Source of the DNA: Geobacteraceae bacterium GWC2_53_11
GTDB taxonomy: Bacteria; Desulfobacterota; Desulfuromonadia; Geobacterales; Pseudopelobacteraceae
DNA length: 64,000 nucleotides
Assembly: GCA_001802645.1 (NCBI GenBank)
Contig: MGZJ01000040.1
Coordinates: 1-64,000 of the forward strand
Reading direction: 5' to 3'
This document shows positions 18,062 through 25,809 of the stretch, in pieces (the stretch's first letter is position 1; each line of letters begins with the position of its first letter). Under the pieces are notes generated by a model. The model was not told the DNA's origin. It did not search any database and saw only the letters and a program-made list of their open reading frames with translations. The position numbers and the translations under genes are program-made.

Positions 18062-18948
18062 AAACGAAGCCAATTTACCGGGAGAAGATCAGAGGTCTCA
18101 ATGGCATCCATGTTGAACCACTTGTGCGGCGCAATAACGATTTTTTCCGGGTGCGAAGACAGCCATGCCCCCCACCAACTGAACGAGCTGTTGGCAATAA
18201 TATGGTGGCGGCAGAGGCTCATCAATCGCAGATCTTCGTTCCCTTTCAGGAGGCCGTTGTGATCGATGTATGTTTTCGGTGCGTCAAAGTCCATATGTTC
18301 TTTTACCCAGGCTGAGTCATCGGAAAAGACGAAAAAATGGGGATGTTGGAGTCTGGCGGTCATTTCCGCAATCGCTTTTTTGTAATAATTCAAAGAGCAG
18401 CTTCCATGTGGCTGACTTTCCGATGTGCTTGTAACGTAATCGCCTCGTCGCACATGGAGCGATACAGCTTCAGTCCCCATAATGGCGTTGCCGATCTCGT
18501 GATTTACAGGACCAGGAGCGGTTCTAAAGGTAAAGTCGTGCCGTATGGCATCCTCCGTATCCGCAAAATATCGAGCACTCTGCCAGTAACCATCCAAATA
18601 GACATCACCCCGCAATCCGAGAATTTCCGGGTCAAAATGGTAATATTTTTCCCTTACAGATGTCTGTTTCATTAAGAGGCCGCTCGTCGTTAAAAAGCGT
18701 TTAACAACCTTCGGCCATCTCCTGATGTCCACCCCACGTAATGCACCTATCTCTGAAGGCGATGCGACATCCTGTATCGTGTTGAAACAGTGCAGCTCAT
18801 ACTGCCTTGGAGTATCACCTCGCGGCACATTAGAGAACCAGCTCAAGTCGAGCTTCAGCGGCGCATCATTAACCAGCGACAAGCGGCGGGCCGCCGCATA
18901 TTGAAACATCTGGTTGCCGAGACCGCCACACAATCTAACTATGACCAT
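18058..18948 (-). CDS. alpha-1,2-fucosyltransferase-like protein (GT11)
   Basis: A 296-residue protein with the GT11 hallmarks. The N-terminus is MVIVRLCGGLGNQMFQYA, the donor-binding motif is SLHVRRGDYV, and the C-terminal IIANSSFSWWGAWLS is characteristic of bacterial WbsJ/FutC-type enzymes. Family members transfer L-fucose, or in some cases another sugar, in alpha-1,2 linkage from GDP-fucose to galactose on O-antigen or capsule. No GDP-fucose synthesis genes (gmd, fcl) are in this window, so the donor must be made elsewhere or differ. It is coupled to the GT2 gene downstream. Confidence 0.93.
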   Translation of the reverse strand: MVIVRLCGGLGNQMFQYAAARRLSLVNDAPLKLDLSWFSNVPRGDTPRQYELHCFNTIQDVASPSEIGALRGVDIRRWPKVVKRFLTTSGLLMKQTSVREKYYHFDPEILGLRGDVYLDGYWQSARYFADTEDAIRHDFTFRTAPGPVNHEIGNAIMGTEAVSLHVRRGDYVTSTSESQPHGSCSLNYYKKAIAEMTARLQHPHFFVFSDDSAWVKEHMDFDAPKTYIDHNGLLKGNEDLRLMSLCRHHIIANSSFSWWGAWLSSHPEKIVIAPHKWFNMDAIETSDLLPVNWLRL

Positions 18949-18965
18949 CTAGTAGTTACCGAGCA

Positions 18966-19919
18966 TTACAGCGTTTTGTTGTTGTAGAAGTGTAAAAACC
19001 AGTCCCAGGCATCTCTAATACCGACGTCAAAGGAGACGGACGTTTTCCAGCCGGTCATTTGCCGAAGCTTTTGACAATCGAGAACATTGGCTGGTACGTC
19101 GAAGCGACGTGACGACAGAGTCGTTGTTTTAACGTCAAGACCCGCTGCATTTGCCAACGGCACGAGCGCATCAAGAATGTCCCTGTTGCTTCTCCCGATA
19201 CCACTGCCAATGTTGTAACAGTGGCCCGGGTTGCCATGCTCCAGCACAGCAACGACACCACTTGCAACATCAGTCACATGGATATAATCACGAATTGTCC
19301 CGGTCTCACCGAAAAGCACAACTTCCTGCCGTTCCAAAATAGCTGCAATTGCGGTCGCGATAAATCCCTGGCCTGTAAATGGTTTTTGCCCCTCCCCGTA
19401 CGCATTTGCAGGTCTGACGCACATAACCGGCAATTCTTTCAGCTCATGAAACATTTGTGCATATTTCTCGGTGGCAAGCTTTGTTATCCCATAGGCAGAG
19501 ATAGGGTTGGTCGGATGCTCTTCCGCTATGGGCAATGCCTGCGCCTTCCCATACACTGTGCCACCGGACGAAACGAACACCAGCTTTTCGATTGCAAGAT
19601 CAGCGGCAATTTCGAAAAGTTTCACTGAAGCCGGCAAGTTACTGAGAATATCGTGTACCGGATCTTCAAAACTCGACTTGGGAACGGTTGAATAGGCAAG
19701 TGAGACAACCTCGTCCACCCCCTGCAAAACTCCCTTCAGAAAATAGGAGTCACCATAATCTCCCGCAAGATAATCAACCCCTGGCGGCAGAGTTCTTGAA
19801 GGGTGGGGATTCCGACCGATCACGGTCAACCGCCTGTTCCGTTCAAGGAGCTGTTTGACAAGGTGAGAGCCGATAAAACCTGTTCCGCCGATAATGCAGC
19901 AATGTCTCATGGTAGTCAT
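18966..19919 (-). CDS. NAD-dependent epimerase/dehydratase (GalE-like SDR)
   Basis: A 317-residue extended short-chain dehydrogenase/reductase. It has the nucleotide loop IGGTGFIGSHL, and a catalytic YxxxK as YGITKLATEK with SSGGTVYG before it as the Ser/Thr element. The order is that of UDP-glucose 4-epimerase-type enzymes. It probably makes the NDP-sugar used by the neighbouring glycosyltransferases, for example UDP-galactose. The ATG at 19919 overlaps the TGA of an upstream open segment by 4 bp; an alternative Met is at 19910. Confidence 0.9.
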   Translation of the reverse strand: MTTMRHCCIIGGTGFIGSHLVKQLLERNRRLTVIGRNPHPSRTLPPGVDYLAGDYGDSYFLKGVLQGVDEVVSLAYSTVPKSSFEDPVHDILSNLPASVKLFEIAADLAIEKLVFVSSGGTVYGKAQALPIAEEHPTNPISAYGITKLATEKYAQMFHELKELPVMCVRPANAYGEGQKPFTGQGFIATAIAAILERQEVVLFGETGTIRDYIHVTDVASGVVAVLEHGNPGHCYNIGSGIGRSNRDILDALVPLANAAGLDVKTTTLSSRRFDVPANVLDCQKLRQMTGWKTSVSFDVGIRDAWDWFLHFYNNKTL

Positions 19920-20062
19920 ATATTCCTGAGTTTCTCAAAGAAGAAGCAACCACAGCCGTATTTTTGTTTGTTGGCCAGTTCATTTGTAGCATGCCTGATT
20001 AATCCACCCTCTTCAATACTGTCAGGTACGAGGGCAAACTCTTTTAGTTCAAAAATGCCGAT
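19916..20062 (-). pseudogene. 48-codon coding remnant, in frame with the upstream FkbM gene past its TGA
   Basis: After the FkbM stop (TGA 20065-20063) the same frame stays open for 48 codons and ends in a TGA that overlaps the epimerase ATG (ATGA). The translation is protein-like and charged (..KEFALVPDSIEEGGLIRH.., ending FFFEKLRNI). It has no ATG, GTG or TTG start of its own. Two readings fit: the C-terminus of a deleted gene once coupled to the epimerase, or the real end of the FkbM protein beyond a nonsense or misread codon. The FkbM domain looks complete without it, which favours a remnant. The family was not recognised. Confidence 0.45.
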
Positions 20063-20785
20063 TCAATAACCTGCATTTCCCTTGCTCATAATTTTCTGGT
20101 CTACAAAAATCGTATTTATAAAGGTATCTGCGTAAATCCAATAGTCATTCTTGATAAGGTACTCAGAAATCTCAGTCAGCTTTCTTTGCGTACTATTCTC
20201 CGAATAGGTAATTGTTTCAACGCAAATGACATTCGGTCTATATTTTACAAAATCAATCGATGTCAATATGTCATAATCCAATCCTTCAACATCAAGAGAA
20301 ATTAGATCCGGACATTCCTTGAAATGCCTATTGATAATCGTATTTACCGACAATAATGGTAACTCTATTATTCTCTCAATTTTTTGGTTCTCATGATTCT
20401 GATACCGTTCAGCCTCTTCTTTTGAAAATGTATTTAGTGTCTTTGTCTTCATGACATAAAAATTTGACCTGACGTTATCCATTAAACCGACACCAACATT
20501 AAGGACTATGTCTCGTGGCCGTTTCTTTGCTATATAGGTGTAAAGACACGGATCTGGCTCAACACAAACTCCGTAACATTTTTCCTTATAGAACAAAAAT
20601 GTATTGCTCAAATACGTGGGATGATGGGCGCCAATGTCCAAATAGGATGGCTTTTCTTTTTTTAAATAATTCTTGAACAGATATTTCATAATGACATCTT
20701 CACCACATTGAGCATACGTCAGTTTGCCATATTTTTTTTCCCATAAATTTACAACCCTGTTTCTCACCATTGCAATGTAGTTCAT
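20063..20785 (-). CDS. FkbM family methyltransferase
   Basis: A 240-residue SAM-dependent O-methyltransferase. SAM binding is suggested by SYLDIGAHHPTYLSNTF. The family's mid-region follows as GVCVEPDPCLY and LISLDVEGLDYDIL, and the end is TFINTIFV. FkbM-type enzymes in surface-polysaccharide clusters methylate sugar hydroxyls. The gene is markedly more AT-rich than the genes to its right and left in the older part of the cluster, suggesting recent acquisition. Its start overlaps the upstream GT2 stop by 4 bp. The frame continues in a 48-codon segment after the stop. Confidence 0.88.
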   Translation of the reverse strand: MNYIAMVRNRVVNLWEKKYGKLTYAQCGEDVIMKYLFKNYLKKEKPSYLDIGAHHPTYLSNTFLFYKEKCYGVCVEPDPCLYTYIAKKRPRDIVLNVGVGLMDNVRSNFYVMKTKTLNTFSKEEAERYQNHENQKIERIIELPLLSVNTIINRHFKECPDLISLDVEGLDYDILTSIDFVKYRPNVICVETITYSENSTQRKLTEISEYLIKNDYWIYADTFINTIFVDQKIMSKGNAGY

Positions 20786-21774
20786 TTTAATTTCCTTAAA
20801 TTCAAGCCAATCCGATTTATTTTCAATGCAAGCCTGGCGACAATTGGAATCGGAGGCACAACCGCCGCTCCAAGGATATTATCAATAGTACGTACCTTGC
20901 ATTTGTTGAATAACTTGCAAAAAAACCACAATATTTTCAGATTGAATTCAGCACCTGGCCAATATTTTCTGTAAAGATAAATCCATTCGTATATCTGAAG
21001 ATTTTTGTCAGCCAGGCATACCGTCGTAACTTTATTCTCCTCGCCAGCATCTATGTTTACCAAAGTTTTTGAATTAAAAACAAACCCACTGTTATCCCTC
21101 AATAAATTCATGTAAAAATCCATATCAACAACCCATTTCAACTTATGATCGAATTTTTTTTGGGTACGCCGAAAAATTGTCGCACTTGGCGAGCCTATAA
21201 AATTGTATGGAAATACATTTTTATAGGAATTTCTAAGCAAACCTAATTGGTAATTTGATGGAGTGTGAACAAATTTAAAATGCCCCTCGGAATCACAAGC
21301 AGAAGAAGAGCAAAAAGCAAAATCTGCACTTTGGTCATTATCAAGCATTGCCACAAATTCAAACAAACTATTTTCATCATAAAACCAATCATCATGGTGC
21401 AGAATTTTGATGTACTCACCAGAAGCTTTATCAATTGCTTCATTCCAATTCTCAGGAGAACCCAAAGTAGCAGTGTTTTTGTAATATTTTATACGATCAT
21501 CTGACTTATACAGACCCAAGGCGGTTTCTACAGAATCGTCCGGAGAATCATCCGTGATTATAACCTCATAATTATCGTATGATTGTGCAAGCACCGATTC
21601 TACAGCTCTCAGAAGTGAAGCTGGTCGTCTATAGGCAGGAATACATATGGAAACCTTGGGACTCATATTCAGGTAATCCTTGAAGTGGCAATAATAGTTA
21701 TAAAATTGGAGCCAGTTTTTGTTTCCCAGAAACCTTTTAATACATGGCTTGAACAAAGCCCAGTGCCAACGCAA
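20782..21774 (-). CDS. glycosyltransferase family 2 (GT-A fold)
   Basis: A 330-residue inverting glycosyltransferase. The core starts near residue 38 with KVSICIPAYRRPASLLRAVES. It has VIITDDSPDDS for donor binding and the DxD-like HHDDWFYDENSLFEF. The N-terminal 37 residues are basic and aromatic and may be a membrane-association segment, or the true start may be the Met at about residue 37 (MSPKVSIC). It is AT-rich, coupled to the FkbM gene by a 4-bp overlap, and part of the polysaccharide cluster. Sugar specificity is unknown. Confidence 0.9.
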   Translation of the reverse strand: MRWHWALFKPCIKRFLGNKNWLQFYNYYCHFKDYLNMSPKVSICIPAYRRPASLLRAVESVLAQSYDNYEVIITDDSPDDSVETALGLYKSDDRIKYYKNTATLGSPENWNEAIDKASGEYIKILHHDDWFYDENSLFEFVAMLDNDQSADFAFCSSSACDSEGHFKFVHTPSNYQLGLLRNSYKNVFPYNFIGSPSATIFRRTQKKFDHKLKWVVDMDFYMNLLRDNSGFVFNSKTLVNIDAGEENKVTTVCLADKNLQIYEWIYLYRKYWPGAEFNLKILWFFCKLFNKCKVRTIDNILGAAVVPPIPIVARLALKINRIGLNLRKLK

Positions 21775-21794
21775 AATCGATGTGACTAGTCAGT

Positions 21795-22517
21795 TTAGGA
21801 AACGGTTACAGAATCAGATAATTTCCTTGCAACACAGATGATAAAATCTTTTTTCAGAAGATTGTCCTCGATTGTGTGCTGCTCATAGTTTTGATACTTA
21901 ATGATTTCAGCTTGCAAGCTGTTTGCTGTCAACCAGTTCTTGATCGTATTTTCATCTATATCGAAGGTTAAGTGAAAGCCCATACTTATTGCTTCAGGCG
22001 ATCTTTCTTGCATATATGGAGTTGAAAATATCAATCTCCCGCCAGGCTTGAGTGCACGGCTGAAGGCCTTGAACAAATCTGGTATGTCTTCCTCTTTGAG
22101 ATGCTCAATAGTTTCGAATGAAATAATATTGTCAAACAAAGAATCATAGGAAAGGTTAAGTAGATTCCCCTGGACAAACTCTACATTTTCAATTTTTTCA
22201 TACCGCTTTGCGATTTGCTCAACAACATGCCGATTAATATCCATCCCAATAACTTTAGTTGATTTTTTTGAGAGCATTACGCTCCCATAACCTGAGCCAC
22301 ATGCAAAATCGCCTGTGATGCCCCATGGGGTTAACAAAGTCGATGCAAATGAATACCTCTGATAATGAGATTTTTGATACATATCCAATTTGTTATAATT
22401 TATTTTATTTGATGAAATATCAATATCCACTCTCTCGCCATCACATTCCAGTGGCCTTTTATTGACAAACAAGTACTGGTAGATTCTGGACTTCATTTTT
22501 TTTATTTTATTCAACAT
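21795..22517 (-). CDS. class I SAM-dependent methyltransferase
   Basis: A 240-residue protein. SAM motif I is GDFACGSGYGSVML, motif II VIGMDINRHVVEQI, and the motif IV area FDNIISFETIEHL, all typical of Methyltransf_11/23 enzymes. The start at 22517 is chosen because AAGGAG precedes it by 6 bases. A longer frame runs upstream but lies inside the flippase gene. It overlaps that gene's 3' end by 7 bp. It is AT-rich. It probably methylates a sugar or terminates a glycan chain. Confidence 0.87.
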   Translation of the reverse strand: MLNKIKKMKSRIYQYLFVNKRPLECDGERVDIDISSNKINYNKLDMYQKSHYQRYSFASTLLTPWGITGDFACGSGYGSVMLSKKSTKVIGMDINRHVVEQIAKRYEKIENVEFVQGNLLNLSYDSLFDNIISFETIEHLKEEDIPDLFKAFSRALKPGGRLIFSTPYMQERSPEAISMGFHLTFDIDENTIKNWLTANSLQAEIIKYQNYEQHTIEDNLLKKDFIICVARKLSDSVTVS

Positions 22518-24022
22518 GATGATCTCCTTGAGCGACCAATAATTGACAATAATCTTGGACGGATATGGCCAGCTAGAGCAGTTGACGCCACTAGAGCGAG
22601 GACCCCAGTAATCAATAAAAAAGAGAACCAGTGCCAACGATCATGATAACTTTCTGGTTGAAACGCCGTTGCAAACAGCATGACCCCAATCGATCCACCA
22701 ATTGGTAATAATAAATCGGCATAATACCAACGCAACTTTTCATTCGGTATGATCCGTTGATGCATAAACTGAACAGCAATCAGTACATAGCCAGAATTCA
22801 GAGCTACCCATATCCACGCAGCACCCACAGCGCCGTAGAGAGGAACAACCCAATAAATAGCAGGGATAAGCAGAAGCACCGCTACTGCGTTCGTTTTTAA
22901 TGTAAGACTGGTCCAGCCGTGTGCCAGTTGAAGCTGAGAAGGCATATGCATTAAACAGTTCAGAAAAGAACCTAAAACCAGGATCGTCAAAATTGGGGCG
23001 GTATTTGCTGCAAGGTCGGCATTTCCCGACCACATGAAGACAATTCCCCCCGCGAAGAAATAAATTAGCATCACTGCGGGTGCAGTTAAAATAGTGACTA
23101 ATTGTGCTCCCTTGTGGTAGGCCGCCACCAGTTCGGTCTGATCGTGCAGTGCGATAAGCTCTATCAGATGTGGATAAATAGCCGCCGTGATAGGGCCAAC
23201 AATCGTATAGAGGATACCTGCAACGGTTGCAGCCAGTGAGTAGTAGCCAAAAGACTTTAACATTAGCATTCGCGAGAGCATTATTTTGTCCACTTGAGTG
23301 AGGAGAATAGCAAGAAAGGTAATACCCATCATTCCCCCGGCGAACTTCCAGACTTCGGCGATGGCTTGACGTGAGAATTTCGGTGGTTCCGGTGGTTCAG
23401 GTAATGTGCGGTGAACGCCTGCGGCTAATACGATAATTGAAATAACGGAAACAACTGCCTGCCAGAGAAAAAAGACCTCCACCGTCGGCAAAACCCACGC
23501 TAGAACGGCCACTGCGCCACCATTGCGCACAGTTGCGATAATGGCACTAACACTGTTGTACCATACCTGTTTCTGCAGCCCGAAGAGTGAACCGCGATAT
23601 ACGCCTTCAATGAAGCGTAATGCAGCTACAAAAGCCATCACAGAGATAGCTTGGGAGACAACTTGAGTGGGGAGTTTATCGGTTTTTAGCCAGTCGTTTG
23701 CAAGATAACCAGACGAGGACCAGACTCCAATAGCGATAAGCACGGCAATTGAAAAGCAAACCACTTCCATGCTTCGCAGTAAGTTGCAAATGGATTGTGG
23801 GCTGTGTTTCCCGGCATTGTGTCGAGCCATTTCTCGGTTTAATGTGGGCGTCATGCCCATATCGAGAAGAGATAACCATGCTTGTAACACAACAAATAGA
23901 CCGATAAGGGCATAGGCCTCAATTCCGAGATAACGGATGTAAACTGGTAAAAACACCAACCCCATAAGGGCTGTCCATCCCTGCCCACAATAGTTGGCTA
24001 TGATATTTTTTTTTAGAGACAC
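22511..24022 (-). CDS. wzx: polysaccharide repeat-unit flippase (Wzx/MOP superfamily)
   Basis: A 503-residue integral membrane protein with about 12-14 hydrophobic helices spread over its length. The N-terminus (KNIIANYCGQGWTALMGLVF) and the MGMTPTLNREMAR segment are typical of the polysaccharide-transport branch of the MATE/MOP superfamily. It should translocate undecaprenyl-linked oligosaccharide repeat units to the periplasmic face. No Wzy polymerase was recognised in the window. It lies upstream of the methyltransferase with a 7-bp overlap and downstream of a 190-bp gap with no recognised gene. Confidence 0.9.
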   Translation of the reverse strand: MSLKKNIIANYCGQGWTALMGLVFLPVYIRYLGIEAYALIGLFVVLQAWLSLLDMGMTPTLNREMARHNAGKHSPQSICNLLRSMEVVCFSIAVLIAIGVWSSSGYLANDWLKTDKLPTQVVSQAISVMAFVAALRFIEGVYRGSLFGLQKQVWYNSVSAIIATVRNGGAVAVLAWVLPTVEVFFLWQAVVSVISIIVLAAGVHRTLPEPPEPPKFSRQAIAEVWKFAGGMMGITFLAILLTQVDKIMLSRMLMLKSFGYYSLAATVAGILYTIVGPITAAIYPHLIELIALHDQTELVAAYHKGAQLVTILTAPAVMLIYFFAGGIVFMWSGNADLAANTAPILTILVLGSFLNCLMHMPSQLQLAHGWTSLTLKTNAVAVLLLIPAIYWVVPLYGAVGAAWIWVALNSGYVLIAVQFMHQRIIPNEKLRWYYADLLLPIGGSIGVMLFATAFQPESYHDRWHWFSFLLITGVLALVASTALAGHIRPRLLSIIGRSRRSSC

Positions 24023-24212
24023 GGTTAGATATTTACTCCACTGGGAATGGTCATATAATTTATCATTCCAGATTAAATAACCTCTCTGTTACTTTGTGAA
24101 TGATGCGACACTTGATAGCTACCGTATCACCCGCGAGTTGCTGTATGCTAATCCAGTGACCAAACAGACCAATCGACACAGCAACCTGCAAGGAATATTA
24201 TTCATTAGATAC

Positions 24213-24863
24213 TCAATCCACTCTCTTTAAAAATCCATTAACATTAAATGTCGCATTTATGCCGAAAAAGTCACACCACTTTCTGTCTACAATGTAATCA
24301 GGATGATTTGTTAAGAATTCACGTATCGCTTTCAATGGCCCGCCACGGTACTCCTTTTCCATACCCAACTCATTGATTATTCCATCCTCAACTATAAGAT
24401 AGGAACCAGATGACACCAATTCAGAAAATTTATTCAGCGCGTTGAGAGTATCTTCATAAACATGAGAAGCATCCTCAATCACCAGGATCTTTGAGAATCC
24501 TCGTGCTTCATCGATATCATATTTTTCCCACCCCTCATAAAAAAGCTTAATTCTGGGGTGCCTCTCTAAAGAAGGATCTGATTGCTTTATAATATCTATA
24601 GAATGGAGTTGCCCGAACCCAAAAGTCTCCATAAGGTCGGCGAGATACAATGCACCACCACCGGTATTCGTTCCAATTTCAATAACCAAATCTGGTTTAA
24701 CTTCCCATAAAATCATTTGATAAATTAAATAGTCGAAAGGACTTCGAATTGCTTTAACTCCTTTGTAGGTGACCTTGTGGTGACCTTTACAAATACTATC
24801 TATATCAAAACTTACTTCATCACCAATTAATGCTTTTTTCCTCCTGCTCTTCAGCCCAAACAT
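24213..24863 (-). CDS. CmcI-like methyltransferase (cephalosporin hydroxylase/rhamnosyl O-methyltransferase family)
   Basis: A 216-residue protein. A SAM-type Rossmann core begins at PDLVIEIGTNTGGGALYLAD, with LHSIDI after it and a DASHVYED motif at the expected metal/acceptor site. The family, named after CmcI, also contains rhamnosyl O-methyltransferases in glycan and glycolipid clusters, which suits this neighbourhood. The ATG at 24863 has GGAGG eight bases upstream; a GTG two codons earlier would leave only two bases. It is AT-rich and is the most upstream gene of the polysaccharide run. Confidence 0.8.
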   Translation of the reverse strand: MFGLKSRRKKALIGDEVSFDIDSICKGHHKVTYKGVKAIRSPFDYLIYQMILWEVKPDLVIEIGTNTGGGALYLADLMETFGFGQLHSIDIIKQSDPSLERHPRIKLFYEGWEKYDIDEARGFSKILVIEDASHVYEDTLNALNKFSELVSSGSYLIVEDGIINELGMEKEYRGGPLKAIREFLTNHPDYIVDRKWCDFFGINATFNVNGFLKRVD

Positions 24864-24974
24864 AGTCACATCCTCCAGTTATTTTTAGACTTCAGATACA
24901 ATGTAGCCGTCCAACCAAGCAGCATTTAGTATCTGGCTTTCACAATTTGAATTAAAAACACTTTTTCATCATAT

Positions 24975-25595
24975 TCATACAGATTTCAACTCCGTAGCTC
25001 CGGCGGCAAAAATTATGCCGCCTGCCACACCCATACCTTGAAGTACCAGCAGTAGCTCGTCTCGCCTCTTCAGTGAAGAAATCACCACCGGAGTACTAAC
25101 ACCTCTTAAACCATCAGCTAATGTCACAACCGGTAATCCGAAAAACAGATCTCCCTGACGTTCATCATCCATAACAGCCACAAGCTTCAACCCGGTTTCC
25201 TGAAGAGATAAATATGCCACCTCCGCCACCTCGTCCACACCGCAGAACACGACTTCACGCACCCCGGACGCCTCCAGGCGGTGGAACAGATCCCGGTAAT
25301 CCTGCCGGGCTATGGTGTACAGATTGGTAAAATAGCTAAGGTGCTGATAGGCAAGGCGGCTTTTTTCGGCAATTCCCTGAGGAGTAAGAAGATACGCGTA
25401 GCGATTGCTGGGAAAGTTTTTAACCCGGACAAAACCTTTGGATACGAGATTTTTCAAATACGAGTTAACCAGGCCGACGGCAATCCCGAGACGGCGGGAA
25501 AGTTCGCGCTGTGAAAGCGGTTCTTCACCGCTAATCTCCGACAGAAGCTGAAGTGAACGTGATGAATCAAGAGGCTTTTCGACGATATTGTTCAT
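24975..25595 (-). CDS. winged-helix (MarR-like) regulator with C-terminal nucleotide-binding-like domain
   Basis: A 206-residue protein from the ATG at 25595; a TTG at 25631 would add 12 residues. The N-terminal winged helix (about 10-85) reads LSQRELSRRLGIAVGLVNSYLKNLV with a wing VRVKNFPSNRYAYLLTPQG. The C-terminal part (about 110-206) looks like a Rossmann-type small-molecule domain (REVVFCGVDEVAEVAYLSL, LVAVMDDERQGDLFFG). Similar two-domain regulators head surface-polysaccharide clusters in related bacteria. Two identical palindromes flank its start and suggest autoregulation. It lies between the polysaccharide genes and the divergent secretion locus and could control either. Confidence 0.8.
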   Translation of the reverse strand: MNNIVEKPLDSSRSLQLLSEISGEEPLSQRELSRRLGIAVGLVNSYLKNLVSKGFVRVKNFPSNRYAYLLTPQGIAEKSRLAYQHLSYFTNLYTIARQDYRDLFHRLEASGVREVVFCGVDEVAEVAYLSLQETGLKLVAVMDDERQGDLFFGLPVVTLADGLRGVSTPVVISSLKRRDELLLVLQGMGVAGGIIFAAGATELKSV

Positions 25596-25606
25596 ATTTT
25601 GAACAA
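25588..25606. promoter_or_regulatory. operator-like palindrome, copy 1 (TTGTTCA-N5-TGAACAA)
   Basis: Perfect 7-bp inverted repeat with a 5-base spacer. It covers the ATG start region of the winged-helix regulator gene, so binding there would block transcription or initiation. An identical half-site pair lies 49 bp away, center to center. Confidence 0.7.
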
Positions 25607-25636
25607 TACTATCAAAGCTGGGCAAAGGCAAACATA

Positions 25637-25655
25637 TTGTTCAGATAATGAACAA
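25637..25655. promoter_or_regulatory. operator-like palindrome, copy 2 (TTGTTCA-N5-TGAACAA)
   Basis: The same half-sites as copy 1 with a different spacer (gataa instead of tattt). This shows that selection is on the arms. It is upstream of the regulator start and between it and the divergent secretion locus. Confidence 0.7.
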
Positions 25656-25710
25656 CCAAAACGGCTCGCTGCATGGCACAATCCGTATCAGTGCAAAACT
25701 TTCAATATCC

Positions 25711-25739
25711 TTGACAATTCCGGCTCAACCGGCTAATAC
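25711..25739 (+). promoter_or_regulatory. possible promoter of the secretion locus
   Basis: A perfect -35 box TTGACA (25711-25716) is followed after 17 bases by a weak -10 (TAATAC, 25734-25739), about 70 bp before the GspE-like start. The -10 matches poorly, so the call is tentative. Confidence 0.35.
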
Positions 25740-25809
25740 AGTGACATAAAATCAATATGTTGCATTATATTTATCCTCATTTAGCCGTTCAAATATGGAA
25801 TAAGGACGC

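Noticed and set aside
20063-20065. Selenocysteine codon (in-frame TGA) in the FkbM gene
   Set aside because: No SECIS-like hairpin is evident after the TGA, the domain ends naturally there, and the family has no known selenoprotein members.
22518-22637. Longer N-terminus for the class I methyltransferase at 21.8 kb
   Set aside because: The extra 40 codons lie inside the flippase gene, while the ATG at 22517 has a good ribosome site.
24080-24212. Short plus-strand open segment between the flippase and CmcI-like genes
   Set aside because: About 40 codons of plausible composition, but no ribosome site, no recognised family, and the flanking genes run on the other strand. Too weak to list.
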